This document shows, in pieces, positions 38,301-46,456 of a stretch of DNA of 64,000 nt. The stretch lies in NCBI GenBank assembly GCA_031553045.1, contig JAVBLZ010000006.1, positions 620,001 through 684,000 of the forward strand, given 5' to 3'. Below the pieces are notes generated by a model. It did no database searches and was not told where the DNA came from. It was given only the letters and a program-made list of their open reading frames with translations. Numbering within the stretch: the stretch's first letter is position 1; each line of letters begins with the position of its first letter. The translations under genes and the position numbers were made by a program. This stretch comes from CALXQW01 sp031553045. GTDB taxonomy: Bacteria > Verrucomicrobiota > Verrucomicrobiia > Opitutales > Intestinicryptomonadaceae.

Positions 38301-38718
38301 AGATATCTACTCAAAAAATTGGGGAGAATATCCTGAGGCAATGTGGCGTCAGGCAGTTTTAGATATGTCCGGATTGGGCCGCACAAAAAATACAGAGCGT
38401 GCAATTAGCCTGTTGGAAAAAGCTTCAAGCTTATATAACGCCACGGCAATGGAAACATTGGCATATTTCTACGACAAAGGCATGGGCGTTAAGCAAGACA
38501 CTCAAAAAGCTGCAGAACTCATGGGCAAAGTTGCCTCACAAATAAATACGAATTACAGAGGAATGGCAAAAAAATATGTAACAGGAACCTTGGGTTTTGA
38601 AGATTTGGAAAGAGCAAAATATCTCTTAAAACTCGGCGCAGATTCCGGCGACCTTGAGGCTCAAAAAGACCTAGACCGCTTTGATTCTTACGTAAAAGAC
38701 CTCCAAAACTCCGACTAA
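35368..38718 (+). CDS. Very large secreted Sel1/TPR-repeat protein
   Basis: A 1116-residue exported solenoid; a start three codons upstream (35359) is also possible. After the signal peptide comes a short Cys-pair segment (VECADGACTIPNEMF). The rest is helical hairpins. Clear Sel1-like units are GRAYGIFGGAYLVGRGVAKDEKKAAEYFSKF (about 510-545), GAYLDLGLCYLNGTGVAKNPEKAFEYFQKEA (about 830-865) and ATAMETLAYFYDKGMGVKQDTQKAAELM (about 1030-1060). The repeats between them are degenerate TPR-like. Such proteins act as protein-binding scaffolds; partner and pathway are unknown. A neighbouring secreted helical protein is encoded just past the tRNA gene. Confidence 0.85.
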   Translation: MKLSFITLISFSILTPFSLFALAANQNTVECADGACTIPNEMFEAIKGTDGLSKLDRAMMLYKNFAYADGLVLLSKTDAVAKAELDTIISTLKSEADNGNAFSQMTLSRIYFLQDDFDNFRKFADPTHTKAMQNVSKLFGAALSDQMLVSMLSGDNDNYQTRNLLNNFFSFCIDSGSLDTAKKVFDSDPQFAKSCNSWYVIRMYSSLLEKSSDKELKEKFIKYLEGIDNSYENKYALIYALTYDDPVFEKQKESSLKKLEEMPEVRKWRTIYEAANNLSKNKLAKDALRKLYDLNGISRDWEKHSLAMYMIYGDEDDDYYYDGGRPIDKNNPDLPKALEILGSIKEDFNASAILSVYRELGDMEKYNALLKTHLENVKNESHIRYTLRSIAIGDYPYFKDEDMAMQLCKQLTKEERADVFLDLARTFTYTNNYALPNINEAKKFYKMALDEGNMQALESLPEHLPYSEAIALFDKYPEERFAHFQKGLYLAENGKWDEALKSFEKAESLGCGRAYGIFGGAYLVGRGVAKDEKKAAEYFSKFIKSIADPCASHKMDVSKACNYISSVFGRDSEVNLYFLNLLKADPKHYDKAISSLYHLTNTYQIENRDSIKSEYLASILKKEGSSLHSLKNLYTSDWTFYDAQKAFKYAKLLFESRSFWSLDYIEMLFDGFGDVKDPKLAFEMLDKFNHSKKTIKQIKAYCYENGLGVEKDLKKAEELRSSLFSLRNNEIRFGPKSAIAKEKLFALNFQIDSANRKKEKAPALLFNLGNFYLEKNTPYYDAAKGIEILEKVAADYPEKLKSLAYKYRALKDYKKYFETMLQFVEKITDTKLIEGAYLDLGLCYLNGTGVAKNPEKAFEYFQKEAALPLSSASFRALEAMAYCKDNGFGTPLDTEGANKIREDLKKYFFDGVLEKYNLSYIANMYNAKDRLGVNPKMFSYWIDFILANKAERIDVAFIYDYYANNPKSRNWDKASRIADIYSKNWGEYPEAMWRQAVLDMSGLGRTKNTERAISLLEKASSLYNATAMETLAYFYDKGMGVKQDTQKAAELMGKVASQINTNYRGMAKKYVTGTLGFEDLERAKYLLKLGADSGDLEAQKDLDRFDSYVKDLQNSD

Positions 38719-38781
38719 ATCTAGCAGCGATATTGGTCATAATAAAGCGGAAAGCCGCACAGATCGGTCCGCAAAAGGGCA

Positions 38782-38811
38782 AACAAAAAAAGCGCCTTAA
38801 TAAGGCGCTTT
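38782..38811 (-). terminator. Terminator of the tRNA-Gly transcript
   Basis: Minus-strand 8-bp GC-rich stem (38811-38804 with 38796-38789) with a seven-base loop and a T-rich tail, six bases beyond the CCA end of the tRNA gene. Confidence 0.85.
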
Positions 38812-38817
38812 GGAAAG

Positions 38818-38893
38818 TGGAGCGGGCGACGGGGGTCGAACCCGTAACCTCAAGCTTGGGAAGCTCACACTCTGCCAATTGAGCTACGCCCGC
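38818..38893 (-). tRNA. tRNA-Gly (anticodon CCC)
   Basis: A complete 76-base cloverleaf on the minus strand. The acceptor GCGGGCG pairs with CGCCCGC, the D stem GCTC pairs with GAGT, and the anticodon loop TTCCCAA gives anticodon CCC. The T arm is ACGGG-TTCGACC-CCCGT, followed by a T discriminator and an encoded CCA. The anticodon stem uses G-U pairs. It reads GGG glycine codons. The open reading frames across it on both strands are spurious. Confidence 0.96.
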
Positions 38894-39014
38894 AATTATC
38901 ATAGACATTCAAGATGTTTCCGCTTTTGCTGTCGAGTTTATTTTCCTGTACATTTTGAAATTTTTAAATTTTCTTTATTTGAACATTCCAAACTTCAATA
39001 TGTCTAATCTGTTT

Positions 39015-40457
39015 ATGAAAAAGATACTTACGTCCCTAGCCATTTTAACCGCCTCAGCAAATTTTTTGTCCGCACAAGGTAATTCTGATGCGGTTTTGCA
39101 AAATACTCTTGATGCAAAAAAATTGATTTCCGAAGCCGCAGACTCATTCAATTCATCAATAGAAAATCTAAATGCAGCAAACAGAGTTTTGATGGAAAAC
39201 CTCAATAGGTCTTACTCCGCTTCAAACACCCTTTCTTCTTTGCAAAGCGATTTCTCAAACAAAAAGCAAGAGTTTGAAAATATCCAAAAAAGATTTGCCA
39301 TCATAGAAGAATCTTACAAACAAAATGGGGCAAGCTTAAGTTTGGCGAATGAAAACTTTAAATTGCTAGATAACGCCCTGCCTATGGGTGTAAAACGTAT
39401 AGAGCTGGCTGAAAAGCTCTACAAAAAAAGCAAAGAATATGTCAGCAAAAACTTAGGTTCAAACAATTCAAACAAAAGATATTTAGATGCCTCTTGGGCA
39501 AATTTTTTGGCGGCAAAAAACAATTTCCAAATAACTCAAGAAAACATCAGGAGTCTTGGGGTATCTCTTAATATTGCAAAGCCCAGAATGAACGGCGTGC
39601 AAGCATCTTTAACTCTAGCAAAAGATTTTCTGGGCAAAATTAAATCATCCCTTGACCCCTTAGAACCTGCGTTGTTACTCCTAGAAACGGATGTTAAAAA
39701 GCTCTCCGACACAAATGAGCAGGCAAATAAAAATTATACAAATATGCTTATCAATCTTGGTGAATATAGAATGGAATATACAAAGGCAAGTTTCGGCGTA
39801 CATAAATTTATAATGAATGACCTTGTTAAAAATGAAAAATATTTCGACACGGTATTTGAAGCCGACCCATTTTATTTAGCCAGCCTGAGTGTTGCAAACT
39901 ATGCAAATGACGAATACAGCAAAACCTTTGCCTATAACACAAGCGCCGTAGCGGGTATATCTGAAAGTTCAAACCCCTTTGGCGATCAAGAGGTAAAACA
40001 GACTCTTAGAAAAGCGAATATTGCAAGGTCTGAGCCTGCCTCTGAGAGTGCTGAATTTCAGCTCAACAAGCCATCTGCAGCCCAGTCTGAAAAAGACGCC
40101 GCCCTGCAATCCATTTATGAAATCGAAAATTTAACTTCCGAAATTATCAAAGCAAACTTCATTCTTTCCGAGATTACTTCAAACGCTTATCAGGCTTTAA
40201 GCAAGATTGAAGAATCTGAAAGAATGTCGGAAAATTTATTGAGAGAGACTATATTCTCCTTTGGCAAAGCCCAAGAGCTGCTTTCAAATGCGGAGATTTT
40301 TAAAAACACTTTGGCGGTATATTCAGAGCAATCCAAATCCGCAATGTTGGAATTTGAGAAGCTCTATAAATCTGCGGAAGAAAGCGGAAAAACTGTTTTG
40401 GAAAAATCCAAGGAGAGCCTTGGAAAAATTTCCGAAGCCTCTGCTGCCTTGAAGTAA
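39015..40457 (+). CDS. Secreted coiled-coil protein of unknown function
   Basis: I recognise no family. The start at 39015 gives the signal peptide MKKILTSLAILTASANFLSAQ and 480 residues; a frame opening at 38955 adds 20 residues that hide it. The mature protein is almost entirely helical. It is rich in Asn, Ser, Lys and Glu, with heptad-like stretches over about 30-120 and 395-480. The centre (about 290-350) has few heptads and contains FEADPFYLASLSVANYANDEYSKTF. No transmembrane segment or anchor follows the signal. It may be a periplasmic or surface stalk protein; this is a guess from composition. Confidence 0.72.
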   Translation: MKKILTSLAILTASANFLSAQGNSDAVLQNTLDAKKLISEAADSFNSSIENLNAANRVLMENLNRSYSASNTLSSLQSDFSNKKQEFENIQKRFAIIEESYKQNGASLSLANENFKLLDNALPMGVKRIELAEKLYKKSKEYVSKNLGSNNSNKRYLDASWANFLAAKNNFQITQENIRSLGVSLNIAKPRMNGVQASLTLAKDFLGKIKSSLDPLEPALLLLETDVKKLSDTNEQANKNYTNMLINLGEYRMEYTKASFGVHKFIMNDLVKNEKYFDTVFEADPFYLASLSVANYANDEYSKTFAYNTSAVAGISESSNPFGDQEVKQTLRKANIARSEPASESAEFQLNKPSAAQSEKDAALQSIYEIENLTSEIIKANFILSEITSNAYQALSKIEESERMSENLLRETIFSFGKAQELLSNAEIFKNTLAVYSEQSKSAMLEFEKLYKSAEESGKTVLEKSKESLGKISEASAALK

Positions 40458-40471
40458 TTTGCGAAATTAAG

Positions 40472-40518
40472 CATCATGAAAAAAGAGACTTTAAGCAAAG
40501 TCTCTTTTTTTTATGATG
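40472..40518. terminator. Long bidirectional terminator
   Basis: A 14-bp stem (40479-40492 with 40497-40510) with a 4-base loop, extended by a second outer pairing of CATCAT (40472-40477) with ATGATG (40513-40518). A and T runs on the outer arms allow use on both strands, which fits the convergent genes on each side. Confidence 0.88.
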
Positions 40519-40543
40519 TAAAAAATACTTATCTTAAAATATT

Positions 40544-41869
40544 TTAGCTGAACTTATATATGCCTGGAAGTGGAATTGGGTCTATTGGCTTTTTACCAAA
40601 TGAAAATTCCGTGGGCAAATAAGACTTTTGCGAGCGCATCAAGAACCAGTCATACTTGACTCTTGTGCCTGCGTAGGCGCTTTCTCGCCCTGCTATTGCC
40701 ATGTAGGTGGAGTCTGTAAGCTCAGAAAGCATATTGCGGTGAACACCGTTTCTTACGCATCTTAAAAGCTCAGCATGTTCTTCTACAAGACACTGCGGCA
40801 CGCTCTTTGGAGACTCCCACGCTTTTGCGCCCGTTATGCGAACATTATTTATATCGGAAGTTTCAAAAACACCCTTTGTGCCCACAAAACGTTCCACAAC
40901 ATAGCCGCCCGCCTTTTCTTCACGCCTGCCATAACTTGCGCAGCGCAAGCCGTCGCCGAAATCAAAATCTACGGCAAAATGGCTGAAACGGTTGCCCATT
41001 TCAGGGAATGGAATATCCCACCTTCTGCCGCCCAGACCGTTTACTTCCTTTGGTTTTTTGCCATTCAAGCCCCAAAGAATTATATCCAAATTGTGCACGT
41101 GCTGTTCAACATAAGAGTCCCCACTTGCCCAAGTAAATATAAACCAGTTGCGGATTTGATACTCCATACTTTCAGGGTCGGGATTGCTTGTGTTGAGTTT
41201 TTGTATGAAGAAACGGGAGTTTAGCCAATAGCATTGAGTGCTGAGAATTTCGCCGATATCGCCGTCTTGAATGCGCTTGATGCCCTCAACATAACCCGCA
41301 TGAAAACGGCGCTGTATGCCGCCTATTATACAAAGTTTCTTTTCGTCGGCGAGCTTGGCAGTTTCATAAAGTTCTCTAATTTGCACAGCGTCAACGCAGG
41401 CTGGTTTTTCTACGAAAATGTGTTTGCCAGCTTCTACACAGGCGCGCAAATGCATTGGTCTGAAAACCGGAGGGGTTGCATGTATAATCAAATCAACATC
41501 GGTTTCCAAAAGTTTCTTGTAGGCATCCCAACCAACAAACTGACGCTCTTTAGGGATATCAAAACATTCTTTTGGAAAACCAGTATTACTGTAATTAGAG
41601 GGTTCACCAGCTTTTTTAGGCGAAGTATAATCTGCAAATTTATCCAAAGCAAATTGTATCCTATCCTCAAACAAATCGGCAAGCGCCACAATGCAAACAT
41701 TGCTATCTGCGTTAAGCATATCCCTTACGGCGGAAATACCCCTGCCGCTACATCCAATAACGCCCACCTTAATTCTGTCAGATCCCTTTACTGCCGCAAA
41801 GCTGAACTTTGGCATCATTGCATAAGTCCCCGCCAACGCCGTTGTCTTTAGCATATTTCTCCTATTCAT
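40544..41869 (-). CDS. Tat-exported Gfo/Idh/MocA-family oxidoreductase
   Basis: A 441-residue NAD(P)-dependent sugar oxidoreductase of the Gfo/Idh/MocA superfamily. The N-terminus NRRNMLKTTALAG is a twin-arginine signal, so the enzyme is exported with cofactor bound. The Rossmann loop is GVIGCSGRG (about residues 38-46), and the catalytic EKPACVD block is about 40 residues after VDLIIHATPP. An AAGGA ribosome site precedes the ATG. It sits 13 bases after the TIM-barrel isomerase gene, so the two probably act on the same exported sugar or polyol. The substrate is unknown. Confidence 0.9.
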   Translation of the reverse strand: MNRRNMLKTTALAGTYAMMPKFSFAAVKGSDRIKVGVIGCSGRGISAVRDMLNADSNVCIVALADLFEDRIQFALDKFADYTSPKKAGEPSNYSNTGFPKECFDIPKERQFVGWDAYKKLLETDVDLIIHATPPVFRPMHLRACVEAGKHIFVEKPACVDAVQIRELYETAKLADEKKLCIIGGIQRRFHAGYVEGIKRIQDGDIGEILSTQCYWLNSRFFIQKLNTSNPDPESMEYQIRNWFIFTWASGDSYVEQHVHNLDIILWGLNGKKPKEVNGLGGRRWDIPFPEMGNRFSHFAVDFDFGDGLRCASYGRREEKAGGYVVERFVGTKGVFETSDINNVRITGAKAWESPKSVPQCLVEEHAELLRCVRNGVHRNMLSELTDSTYMAIAGRESAYAGTRVKYDWFLMRSQKSYLPTEFSFGKKPIDPIPLPGIYKFS

Positions 41870-41882
41870 ATATTTCCTTTTT

Positions 41883-42881
41883 TTAAACTGATTTATCTAA
41901 ATCTTTATAAATTTTTAAGACAGCTATATCGCCCTCAGCCGTATTCACACTTTGTGCGTGCTCAAGCCCCAAAGTGCCCTTGTAACCTAAGTCAGAGATT
42001 TTTTTAAGCACCTTTGGATAGTCTATAATTCCTGTGCCAGGCTCCATCCTGCTTGGCGCATCCGCTATATGAAAACCGCCAACATGCTTGATGCAAGGCT
42101 CAAGAGAATTCAAATTCCCGACACTCATATACTCATGAAAAATATCGTAAAGAATTTTGCAATGAGGACTATTTATCGCCTCGCAAACCTCCAAGGCTTG
42201 TTCGGTTTTGTAGAAAAACATACCTTTGTGCGAAATTAAATTCAGTGGCTCTATCATCATCACCGCATTGTTTTTTTCGCAAAGCTCGGTACAATATTTC
42301 ATGTTTTCTATGGTGTTTTTCATTTGTTCTGCGTAAGAAATTTCCGCAGTTTCAAGCCCCGGACCTATTATGAAAGAGTTACCCTTAATACGCCTGAGCA
42401 TGTCAAAAACTTTATCGAGTTCCGCAGCCAAATATTCTTTGATTTCTTTAGAGCCCCTCAACGGAGTTTGGTCTTTTTTACAGGGCACAACGTTTGCCGT
42501 CATAGTCGGAAAACTTTTTTCATTCATAGAACTTTGAGGCCCCATATTGAGGGAAAATTTTTCAACCTGTAAGCCGATTTTATCCATGACATCTTTATTG
42601 CCCGTGTGCGTAATACACCCTTCTATGGAGCGAAAACCGTTTGCATAGTAATACGGAATCCTTTCCACAACATCTTTGCCAAAGCTGCTACGAAAATTGT
42701 CCATGCCAACTCTTGGCGAAAACTTCATTTTGAAAGGTGTACCAGCACCCTCGAAAAGGGGTTTTATAGCACTCAAATTACCTGCCTCGGCGGCATTTGA
42801 GTATGCTGAAAATATAGACGGAACAAATATGCCTGCTGTTGCCGCCTTAACGGTTTTTGATAAAAATTCTCTCCTATTCAT
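41883..42881 (-). CDS. Tat-exported TIM-barrel sugar isomerase/epimerase
   Basis: A 332-residue xylose isomerase-like TIM barrel, close to the hydroxypyruvate isomerase and sugar phosphate isomerase/epimerase group. I chose the start at 42881 because it puts the twin-arginine signal MNRREFLSKTVKAATAG at the N-terminus. Metal-site motifs include MMIEPLNLISHKG, LYDIFHEYMSVG, HVGGFHIADAPSRMEPGTG and the final GTLGLEH. It is the first gene of a two-gene unit with the Gfo/Idh/MocA enzyme. Such isomerase/oxidoreductase pairs are frequent in Verrucomicrobia and Planctomycetes; the substrate is unknown. Confidence 0.87.
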   Translation of the reverse strand: MNRREFLSKTVKAATAGIFVPSIFSAYSNAAEAGNLSAIKPLFEGAGTPFKMKFSPRVGMDNFRSSFGKDVVERIPYYYANGFRSIEGCITHTGNKDVMDKIGLQVEKFSLNMGPQSSMNEKSFPTMTANVVPCKKDQTPLRGSKEIKEYLAAELDKVFDMLRRIKGNSFIIGPGLETAEISYAEQMKNTIENMKYCTELCEKNNAVMMIEPLNLISHKGMFFYKTEQALEVCEAINSPHCKILYDIFHEYMSVGNLNSLEPCIKHVGGFHIADAPSRMEPGTGIIDYPKVLKKISDLGYKGTLGLEHAQSVNTAEGDIAVLKIYKDLDKSV

Positions 42882-42970
42882 AAAAACTCTTTCTCTAAAA
42901 AACACCCATCTCAAACGTTTGAGCAGAAAATGTATAGACTAAAGAAATTTATTGCAACTCTTTTTTATAC

Positions 42971-43110
42971 TTAGAGCGTATCCCAATTAAATGACAGCAA
43001 GGTTTCTTATTTCTGAAGATCGGATGTGCTCTAGGTTTAAATGCAAAAAAATAAGCACGCATATATTTCAAGCGTGCTTTAAAGATGGTTATAATTGGAT
43101 GCGTCCTAAA
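42971..43110. repeat. Possible MITE-like element with imperfect terminal inverted repeats
   Basis: The ends 42971-42989 and 43092-43110 are imperfect inverted repeats (15 of 18 aligned bases match, one gap; core GCGTATCC/GCATCC then AATTA). TTAGAGCGTATCC of the left end recurs at 20650-20662 beside the suf operon. The right end covers the clpX stop codon. No target duplication is obvious, so the element is a suggestion only. Confidence 0.35.
43045..43080 (-). terminator. Terminator after clpX
   Basis: Minus-strand 8-bp stem (43079-43072 with 43060-43053) with an 11-base loop and a T-rich tail of seven. Confidence 0.82.
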
Positions 43111-44356
43111 GCACCATGTCGGCACTTATAGACAGGCTTTTTTGAGCTACGCCGGATTTTGATTTTTCTGGCAAATCATACATGATGTCTAGCATCAATT
43201 TTTCCATAATCGCACGCAGACCCCTTGCGCCCGTGCCCAGTGTCAAAGCTTTTTGCGCAATTTTACGAACAGCCCCAGCCTCAAAGTCTAAAGCCACGCC
43301 CTCAAGAGCAAAAAGCTTTGAATACTGTTTGGTAAGAGAATTTTTTGGCTTTGTGAGTATGTGCACCAAATCATCTTCCGTAAGTTCGTTGAGTGCCGAA
43401 ACTATTGGCAAACGGCCTATAAATTCAGGTATGAAGCCAAACTTAATCAAGTCTTCAGGCTGAATGTCCGCCAAAATGTTTTTGGAAGAATCTTCTTTTT
43501 TAGTTTCATTAACATTAAAGCCCAAGACCTTGCTTTCAGAGCGCTTTGCCACAATTTTATCCAAGCCCACAAAAGCGCCGCCGCATATAAAAAGTATGTT
43601 GCGGGTATCTACCCTGATGTATTCTTGGTCTGGATGCTTGCGGCCACCCTTTGGCGGAACATTACAAACAGTGCCCTCTAAAATTTTTAAGAGAGCCTGC
43701 TGCACGCCTTCGCCGCCGACATCCCTAGTGATGGAAACATTTTCTTTGTGAGCGCCAATTTTATCAACTTCATCAATGTAGATGATGCCGCACTGCGCTC
43801 TTTCAACATTGTTGTCTGCCGCCCTTAAAAGGTTTAAGACGATGTTTTCAACGTCCTCGCCGACATAGCCCGCCTCGGTAAGTGTGGTGGCGTCTCCCAT
43901 TGCAAAGGGGACATCCAACATTTTAGCAAGAGTTCTTGCCAAAAAAGTTTTACCGCTTCCGGTTGGACCTATCAAAAGCACATTGCTTTTTTCAATCTCT
44001 ACGTCTTTTAAAGAATCTAAAAGAGAGGCGTCAAAGCCGTCTTTTTGCATTAGTTTTTCAACCTTCAGCCTCTTGTAGTGGTTATAGACGGCAACGCTCA
44101 AAACTTTTTTGGCGTGATCTTGACCAATAACGTAATCATCCAAGCCCCTTTTAATTTCAGACGGGGTCTTTAAATCAAAATCCAACAGTTTTTCAAGAGA
44201 ACGTTTTGAATCTTGCTTGCTTTGAAGCGCAATTACGCCATGCAAAGCGTCAACGCATGTGGGGCAAATTGCCGCACCATCAATACCTTTCACAAGACCG
44301 CCCGTTTTGTTTTTTGGGCGTCCGCAAAAACTGCAATAATCCGTATCTTCGGCCAT
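43106..44356 (-). CDS. clpX: ATP-dependent Clp protease ATP-binding subunit ClpX
   Basis: AAA+ unfoldase that feeds tagged proteins to ClpP. The N-terminal zinc-binding domain CSFCGRPKNKTGGLV...ICPTCV is intact, followed by Walker A GPTGSGKT, Walker B IIYIDEVDKIG, the pore loop GYVGED and sensor residues in the C-terminal domain (GTGARGLRAIMEKLMLDIMYDLP). At 416 residues the length is normal. It is separated from clpP by two bases, in the standard tig-clpP-clpX order. Confidence 0.97.
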   Translation of the reverse strand: MAEDTDYCSFCGRPKNKTGGLVKGIDGAAICPTCVDALHGVIALQSKQDSKRSLEKLLDFDLKTPSEIKRGLDDYVIGQDHAKKVLSVAVYNHYKRLKVEKLMQKDGFDASLLDSLKDVEIEKSNVLLIGPTGSGKTFLARTLAKMLDVPFAMGDATTLTEAGYVGEDVENIVLNLLRAADNNVERAQCGIIYIDEVDKIGAHKENVSITRDVGGEGVQQALLKILEGTVCNVPPKGGRKHPDQEYIRVDTRNILFICGGAFVGLDKIVAKRSESKVLGFNVNETKKEDSSKNILADIQPEDLIKFGFIPEFIGRLPIVSALNELTEDDLVHILTKPKNSLTKQYSKLFALEGVALDFEAGAVRKIAQKALTLGTGARGLRAIMEKLMLDIMYDLPEKSKSGVAQKSLSISADMVL

Positions 44357-44358
44357 GG

Positions 44359-44958
44359 CTATACAGACTTTGGCTTGCTGACTATGACATTGTCAACAAT
44401 GCCGTAAGCCTTGGCTTCTTCAGCCGTCATATAGTAGTCTCTGTCGGAATCTTTCTCAACTTGCTCTACGCTTTTACCAGTGCTTTGGGCAAGAATTTCA
44501 TTGAGCTTTTTGCGCCAGCGCAAAATTTCATTGGCGGCAATAGTGATATCCGTAGCCTGACCCGATGCCCCGCCTGAAGGCTGATGTATCATGACTCTGG
44601 AGTTTGGCAAAGAATAACGCTTGCCCTTTGTGCCCGCAGAAAGCAAGACAGTCGCCATGCTTGCCGCCTGCCCCACGCAATAGGTAACAACATCGCACTG
44701 CAAAAAATTCATGGTGTCATAAATTGCCATGCCAGCCGTAACCGAACCGCCAGGGCTGTTGATGTATACATGGATATCCTTTTTGGGGTCTTCCATCTGC
44801 AAAAATAGCAACTGCGCAATGACGGCATTTGCCACGCCGTCTGAAATTGGAGTGCCAATAAATACGATTCTATCTTTCAGGAGACGTGAATACACGTCCC
44901 AAGTGCGTTCCGTCCTGCCGTCACGCTCAACTACATTTGGTAAATAATATTCTCCCAT
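44359..44958 (-). CDS. clpP: ATP-dependent Clp protease proteolytic subunit ClpP
   Basis: Serine protease barrel of the ClpXP machine. The catalytic triad is visible: Ser100 in GQAASMAT, His125 in VMIHQPSGG, and the aspartate in DRDYYMTAEEA (about residue 170). The oligomer-facing INSPGGSVTAGMAIYDTM strand is intact. At 199 residues it is typical. No long propeptide is seen (MGEYYLPNVVERDGR). It lies between tig and clpX with gaps of two or three bases. Confidence 0.97.
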   Translation of the reverse strand: MGEYYLPNVVERDGRTERTWDVYSRLLKDRIVFIGTPISDGVANAVIAQLLFLQMEDPKKDIHVYINSPGGSVTAGMAIYDTMNFLQCDVVTYCVGQAASMATVLLSAGTKGKRYSLPNSRVMIHQPSGGASGQATDITIAANEILRWRKKLNEILAQSTGKSVEQVEKDSDRDYYMTAEEAKAYGIVDNVIVSKPKSV

Positions 44959-44961
44959 TTT

Positions 44962-46275
44962 TTACTTCTTTTCTTCCACGAACTTAACATCGGCCTTTTC
45001 GGAGATGAAGTTAATAGCTTTCTGCATTAGAGCATCTGAACGCAGACGATTGATTTTTTGCTGATCGCCCTTAATCTGCTTTACATATTCGTCAGGATTC
45101 ATACGCAGGCGCATTGCTTCCTGCCAGACGATGCGGCTTAGGTCTTCATTATCAACTTTAAGATCGTTGGCTTTGGCGACACGGTTCAAGAAAAGGCGCA
45201 TTTTCCCACGCATTTCAGCATCTTTGGTTGCGCTTTCATAAAGGGCGTCTTTGCTTGCTTCAAGATCTTTTTTGGAAGCGCCAGACGCAATAAAGCGCAT
45301 CATCATATCTGAAAGAATCATCTGCTTTTCTTCTTCAAGGGCAGATTCAGGCAAGTCTATCGTAAGCCCAGCCATGAGTGATTCCACAGCCTTCTGGCGT
45401 TTCATAACTTCATTGTGAGAGTTTTTGTCAGCCTCAATATCTTTGCGGATTTTTTCAGTTAGCTCTTCTTTTGTTTTAAGCTCAAACGCTTTCAAAAATT
45501 CTTCATCTATTTCAGGCAAAGATTTTTCACGCACTTCAAAAATTTCAACATCATATTCAGCCTCTTTACCCGCAAGTTCTGGGTTTGTAAATTCTGTTGG
45601 GAAATGATGCGTGAAAGTTTTTTTATCGCCCTTCTTCATGCCGATTATGCCTTGCACAATGCTCTGTACGCCTGGCGCATTTTCATTTCCGGCTTCTTCC
45701 CAAGTTGACTGCTGCGTGCCGTACATTGCGAGGTCTGGAAGAATGTCGGAAATATTTTTACCGTCTATCTTGCCATTGTAGCCTAAGCGCACAAAGTCTC
45801 CCTTTTTGATTTCTCTATCAACTTCATTGTAGGCGGCACGCTGATTGAGGTAATAATTCAAACCATTGTCAACTTCTTCGTCATTGACCGTAACCAAAGG
45901 AAGTTCTAAAGACACCTTCAAATCTTCCGGCAATTTGAAATCAGGATAAACGTCTGCGGTAAAGACTATTACTTTAGAGTCTTTCTCATCTTTGATGTCC
46001 AAATTTACCACTGAAAAAATGTCAAATTCTTTGATTGCGTTAAGGTCTGACATGGCTTTTGAAACCAAGCTTCTGTTCAAATATTCAGCTATGTCTTTTG
46101 CGTATGTTTTTTCAACCATTGCAATAGGCGCTTTGCCCGGTCTAAAGCCCTGTATTTTTGCGCTCTTGACAAAATCTTTTATGGTAGAATCTCTTTCGGC
46201 AGAAACTTCCGCAGCATCGAAAGTGAAAGTGATATTCTTGCGTGTAGAGCTTACATTTTCTATATTTTTATTCAT
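44962..46275 (-). CDS. tig: Trigger factor
   Basis: Ribosome-bound chaperone and peptidyl-prolyl isomerase. The N-terminal ribosome-binding domain has FRPGKAPIAMVEKTYAKDI (family signature GFRxGxxP), the FKBP-like domain begins at KKGDFVRLGYNGKIDGK (about 150), and the long helical C-terminal domain covers about 240-437. The length is normal. It leads the operon with clpP and clpX. Confidence 0.94.
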   Translation of the reverse strand: MNKNIENVSSTRKNITFTFDAAEVSAERDSTIKDFVKSAKIQGFRPGKAPIAMVEKTYAKDIAEYLNRSLVSKAMSDLNAIKEFDIFSVVNLDIKDEKDSKVIVFTADVYPDFKLPEDLKVSLELPLVTVNDEEVDNGLNYYLNQRAAYNEVDREIKKGDFVRLGYNGKIDGKNISDILPDLAMYGTQQSTWEEAGNENAPGVQSIVQGIIGMKKGDKKTFTHHFPTEFTNPELAGKEAEYDVEIFEVREKSLPEIDEEFLKAFELKTKEELTEKIRKDIEADKNSHNEVMKRQKAVESLMAGLTIDLPESALEEEKQMILSDMMMRFIASGASKKDLEASKDALYESATKDAEMRGKMRLFLNRVAKANDLKVDNEDLSRIVWQEAMRLRMNPDEYVKQIKGDQQKINRLRSDALMQKAINFISEKADVKFVEEKK

Positions 46276-46456
46276 ATTTATTCCAATTAAAATTTAAAAG
46301 CTGGAATAATGTATTTATGAGCCTCACACGTCAAGAAATATATGGATTTGCAAAAAAGCGTCTCGACGACGCCTAAAACCAGACATCAATGTCTTCCAGC
46401 GCATATCGGCGCAAATAATGCTTGACCGAACTTACCCGCTAGAATTTTCTAAGCGT

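Noticed and set aside
38519..38908. Minus-strand open reading frame of 129 codons across the tRNA region
   Set aside because: It is the familiar false translation of a tRNA gene (GVAQLAECELPKLEVTGSTP pattern). The cloverleaf and CCA end at 38818-38893 explain the bases.
46317..46376. Nineteen-codon open reading frame in the tig/lipoprotein gap
   Set aside because: No ribosome-binding site, no family resemblance and too short to support. Possibly a leader or chance.
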